From: Corella eumyota
Taxonomy: Eukaryota; Chordata; Ascidiacea; Phlebobranchia; Corellidae
NCBI GenBank assembly: GCA_963082875.1
Contig: OY720098.1
Location: forward strand, 8,804,001-8,868,000
Reading direction: 5' to 3'
DNA length: 64,000 bases
The position numbers and the translations under genes were made by a program. The notes under the pieces were generated by a model. It was not told the origin of the DNA. It saw only the letters and a list, made by a program, of their open reading frames with translations, and did no database searches. Shown piece by piece: positions 12,674 through 24,779 of this stretch (positions are counted from its first letter, which is position 1; each line of letters starts with the position of its first letter).

Positions 12674-15432
12674 ATGGACGACAATGTATGCTTTATGTGT
12701 TCGAGGTGTAAACAACTTATTAAATTAGATCAATCAGTTGAAGCTCTTCGGGTAAAAGAACTGCAAGAACTGGCCGATTCTTCTCAAGTTTTGTTCGAAA
12801 AAAGCATCGATAAAAATAAAAAATCAGAGTCTCTGGTAAGTAAAATATAATTACACCACCTTTTCAATATAATGTCTATCTAAATTTCTTTTTGTAATGA
12901 TGGTTTAAGCTTTGCAATTTATAAAGCCAGAAGGCTGTTAGGTTCTGACTGACATTTAACATGATTCTCTTTTTTTTAAATAAATTTAGCAATCAGCCAA
13001 AGGCTTATATGGTTATTACATGTACTGGTAATAAAAAAAAAATTTAAAAGGGCCCTTCTCATCTACTAAATTATTTGGTATATTTATGTTACAAAACTCA
13101 AAGACCGGCAGCAAAGTGTAGTGGTAAGAACATTTACTACACCACCATGAGGTCGTTGGTTTCATCCCCACTGCTCTCATGTTGTAGCGCCCTTGATTAA
13201 GGCGCTATAAACGGTATGAACTTCTGTTGATCCAGCACTTGATCAACAGAATAATTATCGTGCAATTATAATCTGTATAATATCCCAAACTGCTAAAGGC
13301 AACTCGAGACTGGGTCTGAGTAACTCTATGTTTAGGTTGCGCATTCGATCTTTCCACATAGAGGATAAAGATATATACATACTAAAAAAAACAAACTTAA
13401 ATATATATAAACAACATTTTACTATTTGATAAAGTCCACTAGTGAATCAGACGAAAAACCTCCACTAGAACAAGAAGTATCTTCCTCAGGAGATAGTGGA
13501 AGAAAAAGTGAAGAGGAGGAAGAGGAAACATCGATCTATGATCAACCAACCAGTAACCGTGACAACAATGGTGCATTTCACGAAAGCACAACCAGTTTTA
13601 CTTTGATTGGTGATACTGGAAATGGTGTTAATTTAAGCCACAAAATGAAGGTATAGGAATAGCCCTTTTTGTTGTGTATGTATAATATGAAAGGCGAGGT
13701 TATTTAAATATAAGATTTTTTATAATATTTTTTAATTTTTTTAAAAACTTAGTCATTGGTAAAACTATTTGATGTAATTTCTGGCAACACTGATCTCGAT
13801 CATCCATTTTGTGTGGAATGTTCGGAAACCCTGCTCGATCAACTTAACAAAGAACTTTTAAATTCTGAAGAAGAATCAGTTATCTATAAGTGAGTTAATT
13901 CAAAAATTAAATAAAAAATTTATAGTTGATTTTCAAAATATTAGGATTTTAAAATATTTTTTATTACTAAAATCTAGAAATTATTTGGATAAATTGGAGT
14001 CAAATGCTGAAGCAAATAGTGAAGAAAAATCAAAACAACTTTCTGATCAACTGGAAGCACTTAAACTTGAAGAAGAGGACCTATTAAGACAGTAAGTTGA
14101 TTTTACTTTTTGTAAACAGTATTTTTTTAATTTTTTTTGAAAATTTTTATTAGATTAAGGGAAACCGAAGATGAAAGATTAACAGTCCAGAAAGAAATTG
14201 TCCAGGTTGAAAAACAAAAGGAAACTTTGCAAAGAGAAGAAGAAATGTAAGAAAATAATTTTTTTTTCTTTACTATTATAGGCCCATTTTATTAAATTTT
14301 TTTGTAATTTAAAAGTCACTTGCAAGAATATTCTGACTTGCGACACCAACAGCTTGAATTAGAAGAGGAACATTGTAGTGCTGACAAAATACTTCTTCAT
14401 ACTGAGACACTGCTCAACAAGTTGAGAAAAACAAATGTCTTTAACAGCACTTTTCACATCTGGTAAATAAATAATTTTTTTTTTTTTTAATACTTAATTT
14501 ATTAACATAATTTATTTAAAAAATATTGTAAATAACTTTATTTAAGGCACCAGGGAAATTTTGGGACAATAAATGGGTTTAGGTTGGGTCGTTTGCCTGG
14601 GACCCACGTGGAGTGGACAGAAATCAATGCTGCATGGGGTCAGGTTGTCCTTTTGTTGTCAGCTTTGGTTAAGAAAATGGATTTAAGGTTAAAGAGATAT
14701 AAACTTGTTTCATCGGGAAATCATTCTTATTTGGAATCACTGGATGATAAAGCCAAGGTACTTTTTCTTTTACTTTTAAAAATATTTGAGTTAATAAAAT
14801 TTTTTTTTTTGTATATATATAAATTATTTTTAAAGCATGGTTAGTAATCTATATTTGTATTTTAAATATTTTTCATTAAAGTTAATAATTTTGTTTTAGG
14901 AATTACCCTTATATGGGTCAGGGGGTTTAAGGTTTTTGTGGGACACAAAATTTGACCAAGCCATGGTTGCGTTTTTGGATTGTCTTCAACAATTTAAAGA
15001 GGCAGTGAAGGATGATAGTGGATTTTCTTTACCATACAAGTAAGTATAATCATTAAATTCTACAGTTATTGAAGAAAAATCTTGTTTTGAATATGTTGCT
15101 GGCACTTTGACAACACAAATATTTATTTTTTTAAAAGCCTTATTTTTTAAAATTTAATTTTAATTTTACCCGTCTATTAAACATGGGCTGTGAATAAATT
15201 ATAAATACTTTAGCCTTGCCTAAAGATAGTTACAAAATTTTAAACATTTTTATTTGTATATAGAATGGAAAAGGGTAAAATAGAGGATACTGGAGGGTCA
15301 GGGGCTTCCTATTCAATTAAAATGCAATTTAATTCGGAAGAACAATGGACCAAAGCATTAAAATTTATGTTGACCAATCTAAAATGGGGGCTTGCTTGGG
15401 TCTCATCTCAATTTTTACCCAACACTCCATAA
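12674..15432 (+). CDS. BECN1: Beclin 1 (autophagy PI3K-complex subunit)
   Basis: Nine exons: 12674-12835, 13435-13650, 13753-13889, 13978-14091, 14154-14246, 14316-14462, 14547-14757, 14900-15039, 15264-15432; all phases match and give 462 residues (human 450). N-terminal paired cysteines ([14 protein letters not shown]) match the vertebrate CxxC segment. A Ser/Glu-rich linker follows, then TSFTLIGD and the BH3-like segment. Exons 4-6 form the coiled coil (Leu/Glu/Gln rich), and exons 6-9 the evolutionarily conserved domain ([62 protein letters not shown]). Beclin 1 scaffolds the VPS34/VPS15 lipid kinase complex that nucleates autophagosomes. The BH3 core reads KMKSLVKLFD where human has RLKVTGDLFD, so the Gly-Asp pair is not conserved. 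Intron 1 holds a SINE. A polyadenylation signal AATAAA lies at 15475-15480. Confidence 0.97.
13100..13385 (+). mobile_element. tRNA-derived SINE in Beclin intron 1
   Basis: The block has RNA polymerase III internal promoter-like motifs: an A-box-like TAGTGGTAAGAAC near 13119-13131 and a B-box-like GGTTTCATCC at 13158-13167, at tRNA-like spacing. A more GC-rich body follows (an internal hairpin AGCGCC...GGCGCT around 13187-13206) and the block ends in a simple AT-rich tail near 13370-13390. It contrasts with the AT-rich intron around it. The left edge is uncertain by about 20 bp. No target-site duplication was confirmed. The family name is not assigned. Confidence 0.65.
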
Positions 15433-15906
15433 GGTTTTATTTGTATCACCTTTCTTGATTTTATCTATTTTAATAATAAATATATAAATATTTGAAAATT
15501 ATTTTTAAACTTAATATTTCCCACTATCTAACATAGAATACTGGGGAATGCAATACAAAAATATATAAAAAAATTTTTTTTTGGATTTTATTTACTTTAA
15601 AAATCGATTTACAGTCAAGTATAAACTGACTTGAACTGTATTTGTTATTCACCAAAAGCTCTCTGTTGTTTTCGTGGTAGAGTTTTATAAATTTAATCAT
15701 TTAAAACCTAAAATTATTTGAATTTTTTCGACAAAAAACTTCGATTCGTCTTAAAAATCGAAAAAACAATGCACAAGTTCACATGTGAAAAACAACAAAT
15801 AAAAATACTAAAAAACTCAAAACAAAAATGGTGTTTACGATGTGAAATCAAAAAAAATATGTACAGTAGAAAGAATCAAAATTAACAACAAGTTTTATTT
15901 AAAATT
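15433..15906. other. Convergent 3' intergenic region
   Basis: About 475 bp between the tail-to-tail Beclin 1 and LRR/acidic-exon genes. Both 3' UTRs must fit here: AATAAA for Beclin at 15475-15480, and minus-strand AATAAA candidates at 15894-15899 (immediately after the stop codon) and near 15586. Nothing else was seen. Confidence 0.6.
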
Positions 15907-17223
15907 TTATCCAACGTTTAGTAGTTCATCCTCCAGAAAAATGTCACTATCCAAAATCTCTATGCTGTCAAAATAATATAAATCGTATTCGTCGTTTATA
16001 TTTGCTCTTGCCAGTTTATTCTTAAAAACCAAATACTCTCCAGGGGTGAGGACTTCACCCTCGCTTTCTGGGGATGCCCCCGAACTTTCGTAGTCGGGGT
16101 CAGGAACGTATTCGGAATTTGAGGGGAGCAACCCTTCCGGGTACTCGTACTCGTCGATTAAAAGTCCAGAGTCTACGTCACTGATGACGTTCTTAGCGTT
16201 TATTTGTGACGTCATATTTTTTGTTCTTGGCACAGATGGCTGGAATAAAGTTAAGTTTGATTGTGAATCGGGCTCTATAAAAATATCTGACGTAAAAGCG
16301 TTTAATTTAGTACTTGACGTAAATTCTTCTGAAAGTGACGTCACGTTTTGCAATATATAATTTGTGACGTCATTGTTATATCGGTCGTCTTGAGTGTCGC
16401 GCGTTGTCGATTGAGTGTCCAAAATATCTTCATAGAAGTTTGCTTGTGGTGGGATTTCAAACAACCAAGTTGCTCCCATTTGTTTATTGGTAACCTCGTT
16501 AATTTTGATGTTTTCGTATTGACTTTTAGTTGTTTCACTGTCCTTCTTTTCTGTTGTACTGTTTTCGATTGTAAGATTTGATGCTTTTAAGTTGGACGTG
16601 TATAAATTTGCATATTCATAATCATCAGATATATTAAAGAGTAAATTATTTAAATTGCTGATTTGATCAAGTTGGCTGGTATTATTAGTGCTAGTTTGTG
16701 TTTTGGTAATGTTTAATATACTTTGATCTAATTCGGTGTCGTTTGTAGTTGGATAGTCCGGGATATATTTCTCTGTAAAGAACTCGCGATAAGCATATTC
16801 AGGATCATCTAAGTTTAATAGATTATGGAGATTTTGATTTGGCATCACTGGATTAAACAATTCTGTTATTTTAGTATCAGGTAACTTGATGTTGTCTATA
16901 TCAGGTAGATACTCCGAAAATTCTTGCTTTGTGGACCCTAATTCGTCAGAATATAATAAATCTGACATAATTTCGTTTGGTTGTTTTAGAAACTCTAATT
17001 CTTTATGTTTTGTTTTAGTATCGCTCAGTGGCTTATAGTTGGAGAAAATTTTTTCAAGATGGCCATCATATTGGCTGTCTGTTAATTTTAGTTCATGTTG
17101 TAGGTCGTCATAATCTGTGTAATCTGGTTGTTCTGACTGGCCTGCTGGTTGGTCGTTTTGGTAGTAATTGTACGTGGAAGCCATATTTGCCATTTGGTGG
17201 TTGATTGTTATGTTATAGAAATC
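15907..17223 (-). CDS. Cysteine-free, acidic, sequon-rich exon; probable extracellular tail of the LRR protein
   Basis: One open exon of 439 codons ending at the stop at 15907. An acceptor (TATATTAG) at 17224-17225 gives an open frame into GATTTCTATAAC, 10 codons before the first ATG at 17193 (MANMASTYNYYQND). The product is acidic, rich in Asp, Glu, Asn, Tyr, Ser and Thr, has no visible cysteine and no membrane segment, and carries about ten N-X-S/T sequons (NIT, NTS, NDT, NIS, NLT, NST, NVT, NMT). Several tyrosines sit in acidic runs (DYTDYDDL, DEYEYPEG, NDEYDLYYFDS), the usual context for tyrosine sulfation. These are marks of a secreted, glycosylated region. The LRR gene upstream offers a phase-0 donor at 17383-17384 (GAA|GTGAGC), which joins in frame through a 161 bp intron. 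The alternative is a separate downstream cistron starting at 17193. No homologue was recognised. Confidence 0.7.
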   Translation of the reverse strand, partial: DFYNITINHQMANMASTYNYYQNDQPAGQSEQPDYTDYDDLQHELKLTDSQYDGHLEKIFSNYKPLSDTKTKHKELEFLKQPNEIMSDLLYSDELGSTKQEFSEYLPDIDNIKLPDTKITELFNPVMPNQNLHNLLNLDDPEYAYREFFTEKYIPDYPTTNDTELDQSILNITKTQTSTNNTSQLDQISNLNNLLFNISDDYEYANLYTSNLKASNLTIENSTTEKKDSETTKSQYENIKINEVTNKQMGATWLFEIPPQANFYEDILDTQSTTRDTQDDRYNNDVTNYILQNVTSLSEEFTSSTKLNAFTSDIFIEPDSQSNLTLFQPSVPRTKNMTSQINAKNVISDVDSGLLIDEYEYPEGLLPSNSEYVPDPDYESSGASPESEGEVLTPGEYLVFKNKLARANINDEYDLYYFDSIEILDSDIFLEDELLNVG

Positions 17224-17366
17224 CTAATATAAAAAAGGGAATTTTAGATAGGCCTATGATTTGGCCTAAATATAGTTGTATAATTTTTCATTGCAGTTTT
17301 TAATACATGTAATAAAGGTTCAGGTAAATACTCTGCTTTAAATTTTTATTTATATAGGTTAACATG

Positions 17367-19423
17367 TTATATAAAGTGGCTCACTTCACCAGTACAGTAC
17401 AGATCCCGTAAACGTATATCCTTAACTGGATAACCTCGAAATCTGGATGGTGTCGCACAAGTAGTGTCAGTACGTCGCTGGTCTATCCAAGTATCTCCAC
17501 CATCCCATATATGATCTCTGCAAAAACTATTTTTATTTTTTATACAACACGAAACTTTGCCTGGCTACCTAATAAACTGTGCTATATTTCCTTCCTAAAA
17601 GATATGTGTACATGGGTCTAGTATCTTACGAGTTTTTCAATAAACAGCTTGAAAAAGTGTTCCATACCTAAAATTGTCCAAGCTAAATGCTTTTTTGCGG
17701 TTGTTTTGTATTTTCATGATAATTGGAGCCACATTTCTGCATTGGCAGTCGATAGGGTTGCCATATAACCACATGGCTGATATTCGATAAATCCATGGCC
17801 CATTTGGTAATGTACGTAACCCACAATCTTGCAAGTACAAAACCTTCAAGGACCGATTGTTCCCAAATATCTAAAATAAAAAATACAGATTTGCTAATGC
17901 AAAAAGCTAAACATATCGAAGTAATCGAATTACTGTTTTTATTGACCAATTTAAAAGGTTGATATTTAAAATTTACTTTGAAAGTTATTTAAAATTTACT
18001 TTTTTAGGAAGATGGGTTATTCTTGGGTTTTGATATAATCTGAGGTTCGATAGTGATATAAGACCGCAAAATACATTTGAATCCAATCTACTTAAGTCGT
18101 TGTTGGACAGATCAAGACGTTGTAGTTGGTATAGACTGCCAAATGCACCAAGCTCTATGATCCGTAGTTGGTTTGATGATAAATGCAAAGTTTCCAATGC
18201 AACCATACCTAATATATTTATAAATATGAACAATTTAGTTTTTTTGTGTTAAAGTATGCATATTAGACCTTATTACTAAGAATTAGTTATTTTTAAGCGT
18301 TTGTACCTTTAAAATCATTGGTTTTTATTTTGCTTATGAGATTTCCATCCAAAAAGAGAATTTGCAGAGATGTCGGAAGCTTTCGCGGTACTTTGTTTAA
18401 ATTTATTTTTCCCAGGTCTAAGATCTTCATTGGGCCTTGGTTCTTTGGTATAAAATTTTCGCCCATATTTTGTTGGTTGTAGGGCAATTCGTTTTCGTTA
18501 AGATTTTGTAATGAGCTTAAACCGGTTAGGCAAGTAAATTCTACTCTGTAATCTACGTTGTTTATGTTATAGAAGGAACTAAATACACCGGGTAGCCTTG
18601 CTAAAGTATTTCTGCTGAGCTGATTTTGTCGTATGTGTAAAATTCGTAATTTTTCAAGATTTTTAAAAGCGTTTTTCGATATCCAGGCTATTTCGTTATG
18701 ACTCAATGTAAGTATCTCCAAATTGACCAAATTAGCAAAAGACTCGAGAGATATTCCGCGAATTAAATTATGCGATAAGTAAAGAGACACTAAATTTAAA
18801 CCAACTGGTTCAAAAATTGATGTTGCACGAGTCGTAGGGTTTCTACTTGAAAGTGAAACTGTTACTGACCGTAGCCTGTTATACGATAAATCCAACTGTT
18901 TTAACTTGGCCAGACCGTTGAATGCCAAACTAGATATTCTTTCTATTTGATTATGTGTTAATGATAGTACGGTTAAGTTTCTTCCACTTGCAACTAAACA
19001 TCTGTTTGGGAGATGCACAATTTCGTTGAAACCAAGATATAGACTGTTTATCGAAAAAGGAAAAACGGCTTCAAATTCAGGGTAGGTATTGTTTGTGCCC
19101 CCAGTTTCTGTACTGTGGGTAACGGGTAAGTCTGCTGGAAAACTGGTAAGATTAGTTCGACTACAGTGGGCGAATTTTTCTGCAAAGCAAACGCATTTGG
19201 CAGGACACGGTCTGTCTTCTGTCAGCGTCATCAACATACCATCTTCATTTAATTCAGAACTGTTTGCCGTGTGCTGATTAAGAATTGTCCCTGCAGTGTC
19301 TGTTTCGGTACTTTCCCTTCCAGGCCCATAAAACAGTGGATCATATTGCGGCTTGGAGTAAACGCATGTAACTGATAGCCAACAAATAAAGATAATATTG
19401 GTCGGAATCTGTAGTTTTGTCAT
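17367..19423 (-). CDS. Secreted leucine-rich-repeat protein (LRRNT-LRR-LRRCT)
   Basis: Exons in transcript order: 19423-18307, 18208-18000, 17870-17668, 17517-about 17385; phases agree (1, 0, 2, 0). ATG 19423 opens MTKLQIPTNIIFICWLSVTC, a clear signal peptide. An LRRNT cysteine cap follows at about residues 73-100 (CPAKCVCFAEKFAHC), then about ten LRRs of the extracellular LxxLxLxxN type (for example LTVLSLTHNQIERI, LVSLYLSHNLIRGI, LQRLDLSNNDLSRL), and an LRRCT cap (NPIDCQCRN ... TTCATPSRFRGYPV, DLYC). No transmembrane helix is seen. If the last exon is not spliced at GAA|GTGAGC it stops at 17367-17369, ten residues past DLYC; if spliced, it continues into the 439-codon exon (992 residues in total). 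The vertebrate counterpart cannot be named: chondroadherin- or SLRP-like secreted proteins and LRR receptor ectodomains are both possible. Confidence 0.85.
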
Positions 19424-20794
19424 TGCTGCATTTTTTATCAAGTTTTTTTCTGTAACATGTTGAACTCCTACTAAACTCTTTGAAAACTAAAAATATTTAA
19501 ATTAAATTGAAAAATTTTATTCGATATCAACTCTTGCGCTTCGACCGGTTCACTTTTTCTTAATTATGACGTCAATAATTATGATTTTTTTATTATTTCC
19601 GTCATGCACACGGATTTAGGGTCGCACGCGCGATCTACGTCACAAACAACTTACGTCATTTTGCCAATTGCAAGAATTACAAGTCGAACGAGGTATTTTT
19701 TGATGAACAAATATTAATCAACTCGCAACTTTAGCCCTTTAATAAAAATTTTTACCACTTGCTATTGTGATTGACATTTTCAAGGCCGGCCAATTATTGC
19801 AAGCGCAAAAATGAAGTTTACTTTTCACTGCGCTTGTAAAATTTCGAGTTTTTGCGGGTCAATAATGTTGAAATACAGTTCGCAAAGGCTTAAATAAACA
19901 ACTGCCTTCTAATTTTATCCCAGGTTTATGTAAACTGCTGGTATTCTTTTTAAAGCAAATATTTTTAACCTTCATTTTAACCTACATGTAGCTTGTAAAA
20001 ATTCATGTTTAGGTCTTTATACTTCTACAGAGAGCAATATATAAACGACATCCCTGTGCTATATACATCTAAAATAAACAATTTACTAGCTATATAGATC
20101 AACCTGACATCCATGCCACACACGTTCAAAAACCGCACAACACATGTTAAAAGCAGTCTCATCTCTTTAATACTGTTTGCATGAATCGATTTCTTATCTA
20201 TAAGCCTCAGTTAAGCAGATTTGCGGCAATCAAGAAAACGGGTGGCATGCATTGTACATTGTTATACCTTTGTATACGTTCTATTATGCTTCAGTGTTAT
20301 CGTTCACACTTGTCGGGCTAAGTAATGCATTGGGCTGGAAAAAAGTTAAAGTGTAAGGTTGCATATTCGGATTTTTTCTACGAATTTAAAGCCCTATCTT
20401 CTTTAAGGTTTAAGATTCTATTTTTATCTTTTAAAAAACAAGAAAAACAATGACCACTTTTGTTTGTATAGTTTTACAATTTGAACTTTTATTACAATTT
20501 TTGTACGAAGGCTACTAATAAATAGTTACCTATTTGGGTAAGTTATAATTCTCAAAGCGTTCTGATAAGCAAATTGAATATTAAAAAAAAAGTTATTTGT
20601 AATTGTCAAAAAAAAATTTTTTTTACCTTTTTGAAGTTTTTTAGGTGCGAAGTGGCCTATATTATTTTGTTGGTTTAGTTCTATATACTTGCCGGCCACC
20701 TTCACGCCTATTTGTCGGAATAGACAATGGGAAAAACGTCAGACAAGCGTCAATAGTCGATAACAAATAGGCTGTCTAAACACAATTCGCAGGT

Positions 20795-20810
20795 GACAAT
20801 GGTTATTGTC
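20795..20810. promoter_or_regulatory. Inverted pair of Sox-like ACAAT sites
   Basis: GACAATGGTTATTGTC is a perfect 6-base inverted repeat with a 4-base spacer. Each arm contains the HMG-box core ACAAT. SoxE proteins are known to bind such facing sites as dimers. A further ACAATGG lies about 70 bp upstream. Binding is only inferred. Confidence 0.35.
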
Positions 20811-23800
20811 GTATATAGTAGTGCATGGCAGAATTAACTTGAAATGAAAAAAGGATAGCCTATAAAATTTTATGTGCTGTAATTCTAATCAAAACATTGG
20901 TTTATTTAAGTAATGCTATGTATTTTATTCACGTAAATTTAAAGTAAGATAGGCCATAAGTGTTAAAACCTATTTGTCTTAAAATGCTGTAGTACATGTA
21001 CTCAAAATAGAAACAAATTATGTAGTTTTACGTAGAATTGCTTTAGATAATTAACATTGTTTGGTTTAGCAAACAATTGTGGGGGAAACAGTAATTAGGA
21101 AATTATCAGTTTATTGTTTTAAAACAAAATAAGCATCAGATAATAAAGAATTTTTTTTTTAATTAAACAATTTGTATTCATTTACTTAATAGGGCCAGAA
21201 GACTAGCCAAAGTTTTAAAGAACAAAAAACTTATATCTAATTTGTGATAACTATTTTCAAAAGCATAAATAAAAAACAAAAAAAAATTTGTAATAAATAT
21301 TTATTTTAAAAATGGATAAATGTTATACTTTGATTGACAGAGGAATGGTATTGTTTATGTATATTATATCACTTAATACTCGAGGGACAATTTTATATTG
21401 AAATTAAATCAAATATTAGTCATAAGTATATACACAACAATAATATTATTAAAGTTAAAGGTCAACAAGTTAAAATTAAATTTACTTGTGTGTAAGTTTA
21501 AATATTATATTTTGATTGTTTTGATTGTAGTTTATCAAATTTAAATATGATTTTGTGAGTTTGTAAAATTATTTTAAAATTTCGGATTTTGTTTAGTTTT
21601 AAAAACAACGAACTTAAGAACCGGGACATTTAAATGCGTCACGCTATTTTTTGGGTGACTGACACCCCAGTCTTTTAAATTCTAATTACTAACCACTTAT
21701 TGTAAGCATTCTGTGAAAGAAGATTATTCAGATATTTACTATTTTGATTGGGTATTTGGGCGTTAAGCGTCCGTTAGCTTAAAAAATATTTTAGTATTAG
21801 TGATATTGAAAACTTTAAAGTTTTGTATCAATTGAGGTTTATTATCAATTTATATAATAAAAAAAAAAGGTTTGCTTAAAGTTAGTATTTAATATTTTTT
21901 TTTGGAAAACATATTCTATTTTGACTACTTTAGTTAAAGGTGCAACTATTTTTGTAACACACCCCATAAAAAATAGTCTTTCAGAATAACATTCTTATTT
22001 AAGAACTTTCACAATACATATAGCTACTTAAAACACCTTGCCAAATAAACAAAGTTTTCGCTTTAAATATATTATAACTGAGCAGGGTAGTAGTACGGGG
22101 TCGTGGTTCCCAATTACATTCTACGTAAGCGTTGGGTTACAGTTTGAACAACTTTAGTCAGAAAACGAGATTTTTAAAGAATTTTCATGTGAATGGCTTA
22201 CGGCGGTTCAGCAAAAAGACAATGAGAGACAATGTTCTAATAATAGCTATTTTAAGTGCAGCTTTTATATTGTTGACAAATAGAGAATATACTTAGCTAT
22301 GAAAAAGGTGTAAAGGGTGTGTTGTTAGGTTGTCTATAACACGTAAAGTAACAAAATTAGGATGAGGTTGATTTTTTTAATTTTCTTCGCTTTTTTTTAT
22401 TTAAAAATTTTTGAAGTTTTTTTTAATTACGCGGTATATTGTTTTGTTAATAAAGTGTCGCATATGTCATTTATAATTTTGTAAAAAATGTGGTTTGCCT
22501 ATTACGCTAACGAGACGTTTCCTCTTTAAAGGTTCATGCAGTAATTCACCCAATACGCATGCTTTACAATAGTTATTTAGTTATTTTAGTCATTTTTTTA
22601 TTGAAAATATAAAAATTTTACTAAATGTTAGTTTATTTTTTAAGACAAAGGGTAAACATACTTAATCTAGGGCATAGTTTTATACATTCGTTTTAGAAAA
22701 TATAGCTCAATTTTTTTCGGAATTCAAATTATGCGCCTGTTACTTGGAAGCCATTAAATTGTAAAGGAACACGCCACGGTGTTGTCAAAATACGACTTTA
22801 AAAACAAAACCCAAAATACCCTGGTTTATATTATAGTGGACAGTCTATAAGCCTTGTCAAGCGTGTTTAGACCAGCCTTAGTAAAATTTCCCAGTTTTTA
22901 AATTAAGAATAACAATAGGTTGTTTATTTTTCAGATCAATTTGTACGTGCGTAAATTTTAATGATTAATGTAGTGTTACGTTTTATGAATTTCAGGGTTT
23001 TGTTAACTGTGCTTTTTGTATTACGACCACACAAACGGTATTGTCAATTTATAAGTTATTGTTACCTATTTAAGTATACGTTAACACCTATAAGCACAAG
23101 GTATTTGTTATAGTGATTTTGAGACTTTTTGTGATTTAGTTGTTATTGGTATTTTATTTTATATTTAGAAAAATATAAAATTGACTTATATTTAGAATAA
23201 GATTTTGCCTAATTTTAAAATAAAGGAGAATTTTTTATTGAATTACAAATATTTTTGTTGCATTATAAATTAATGCGATTTCTCGCTTAAAAGAAAATAG
23301 AATTGGCAAATTAATGCACATAACATTATGTTTAAAATCAATAGGATTTGAATTCAAATATTTTTTAAACAAATTCAGTTAAATGAAAAATTAATGAGCC
23401 TGTTTCAGATTTCCAAGCTTTTAATAATCAAATAATGAGACATGTGATTTAAATATAAGTGCATATTATCTCAACTTTATTACTGGTTTAAAATGTTGAT
23501 AATAAAAGGCCAAGATCAAATTAAATTTGAAATAACTGTAATGAACATATATTCATAATAAATTTTATGAACATAGTTGACCTTGTATTACAATACGAAC
23601 AGAAATAACTTTTTATTTTAAATATCATCATTGATTTCTAAAAAAGGTCAATAGAACATATTTTTATATTATAAAAGATGAAAGAATAAAAATAACTTTG
23701 AACTAGTAGGTGTACATTATTGGGTCTTGCATATTTCAGGCAGCTAGGTAGTTCGTGCGTAAAAATTTTACGTTATTTGATCAGAATTTTACGTAGATTG

Positions 23801-24779
23801 CGGTTTTGCTATATAGTCCTGTATATACTGAGGTTTTTAAAGCATTTGAAGTATTGCGGAATGTATTGCTAATAAATTAAGCAGGCCAAACGTCAAAACA
23901 AAAATATTTTTTCAAATGAATAAAAACAATTTAGTTTAAAAATAAATATTTTGCGTATTTGCTAAAATCATTGGAAAAAAATGGTCCTGTTTATTAATAT
24001 GAAAATATGTTAATAATTACATTTCCTGTGCCTAATACCAGATGATTGGTTAATTATTTGCTTTTTTAAAACAACAAAAATGTTGTTATGTAGTCGTACT
24101 CCCATTAATGATTGACTAAAATAGCGACGATATTTAGGTTCTATTAGAGTGTTTAAAGTAAAAACAGAACTCTACCGTATAGGTATTCAACCTGTTTATT
24201 ACGAAATGTTTTCTAAAGTTATTTTTAGAAAAGAATTTCCTCTACGTAAAAGTTGCGCAAATTAGAAATTTACAACTTAAAAAAGTACAAGTTTTGAAAA
24301 TAAAGTCTATACTTTAAAGGTTAATATTAATAAATAGGTTAGCCAAAAGCAGGTAAACTCTACTGCTGTTGCTATATTTAACGTGCTTATTCAGGTAGAC
24401 CACGTGAGATAGGATATATGTCATTTCCTTAAACTAAAAAAAACTAATTGTGTATTGTGTTTATAGGCATAACGGTCCAATGTTCTATAAAAACAGGAGA
24501 CTATGTTATGTTAATTTACGTTTTTTTTAATTAAATTTAATAACACGCACAAGCTATGTTAAAAATTGAATTTCGCTTACTAAGTGGCAGTGTTTGTCAT
24601 GTTTAAAAATTGATAAGGCCGAAATTGAGCTTGTTTATTAAGGCTAGTAAAACAAATAACGTGTAAGGATTATAGCAAAGTTGAAGGCTAATTAGCCATC
24701 TTGCTTGTAATACACGATACCAAGATAACGTTGTCAGTATCTCTTTTTAATAATTTATTGAATGCCCGTAATTTATCAG

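Noticed and set aside
17385-19423. Reading the minus-strand LRR protein as a Toll-like receptor
   Set aside because: It has LRR caps but no transmembrane helix and no TIR domain in any following exon.
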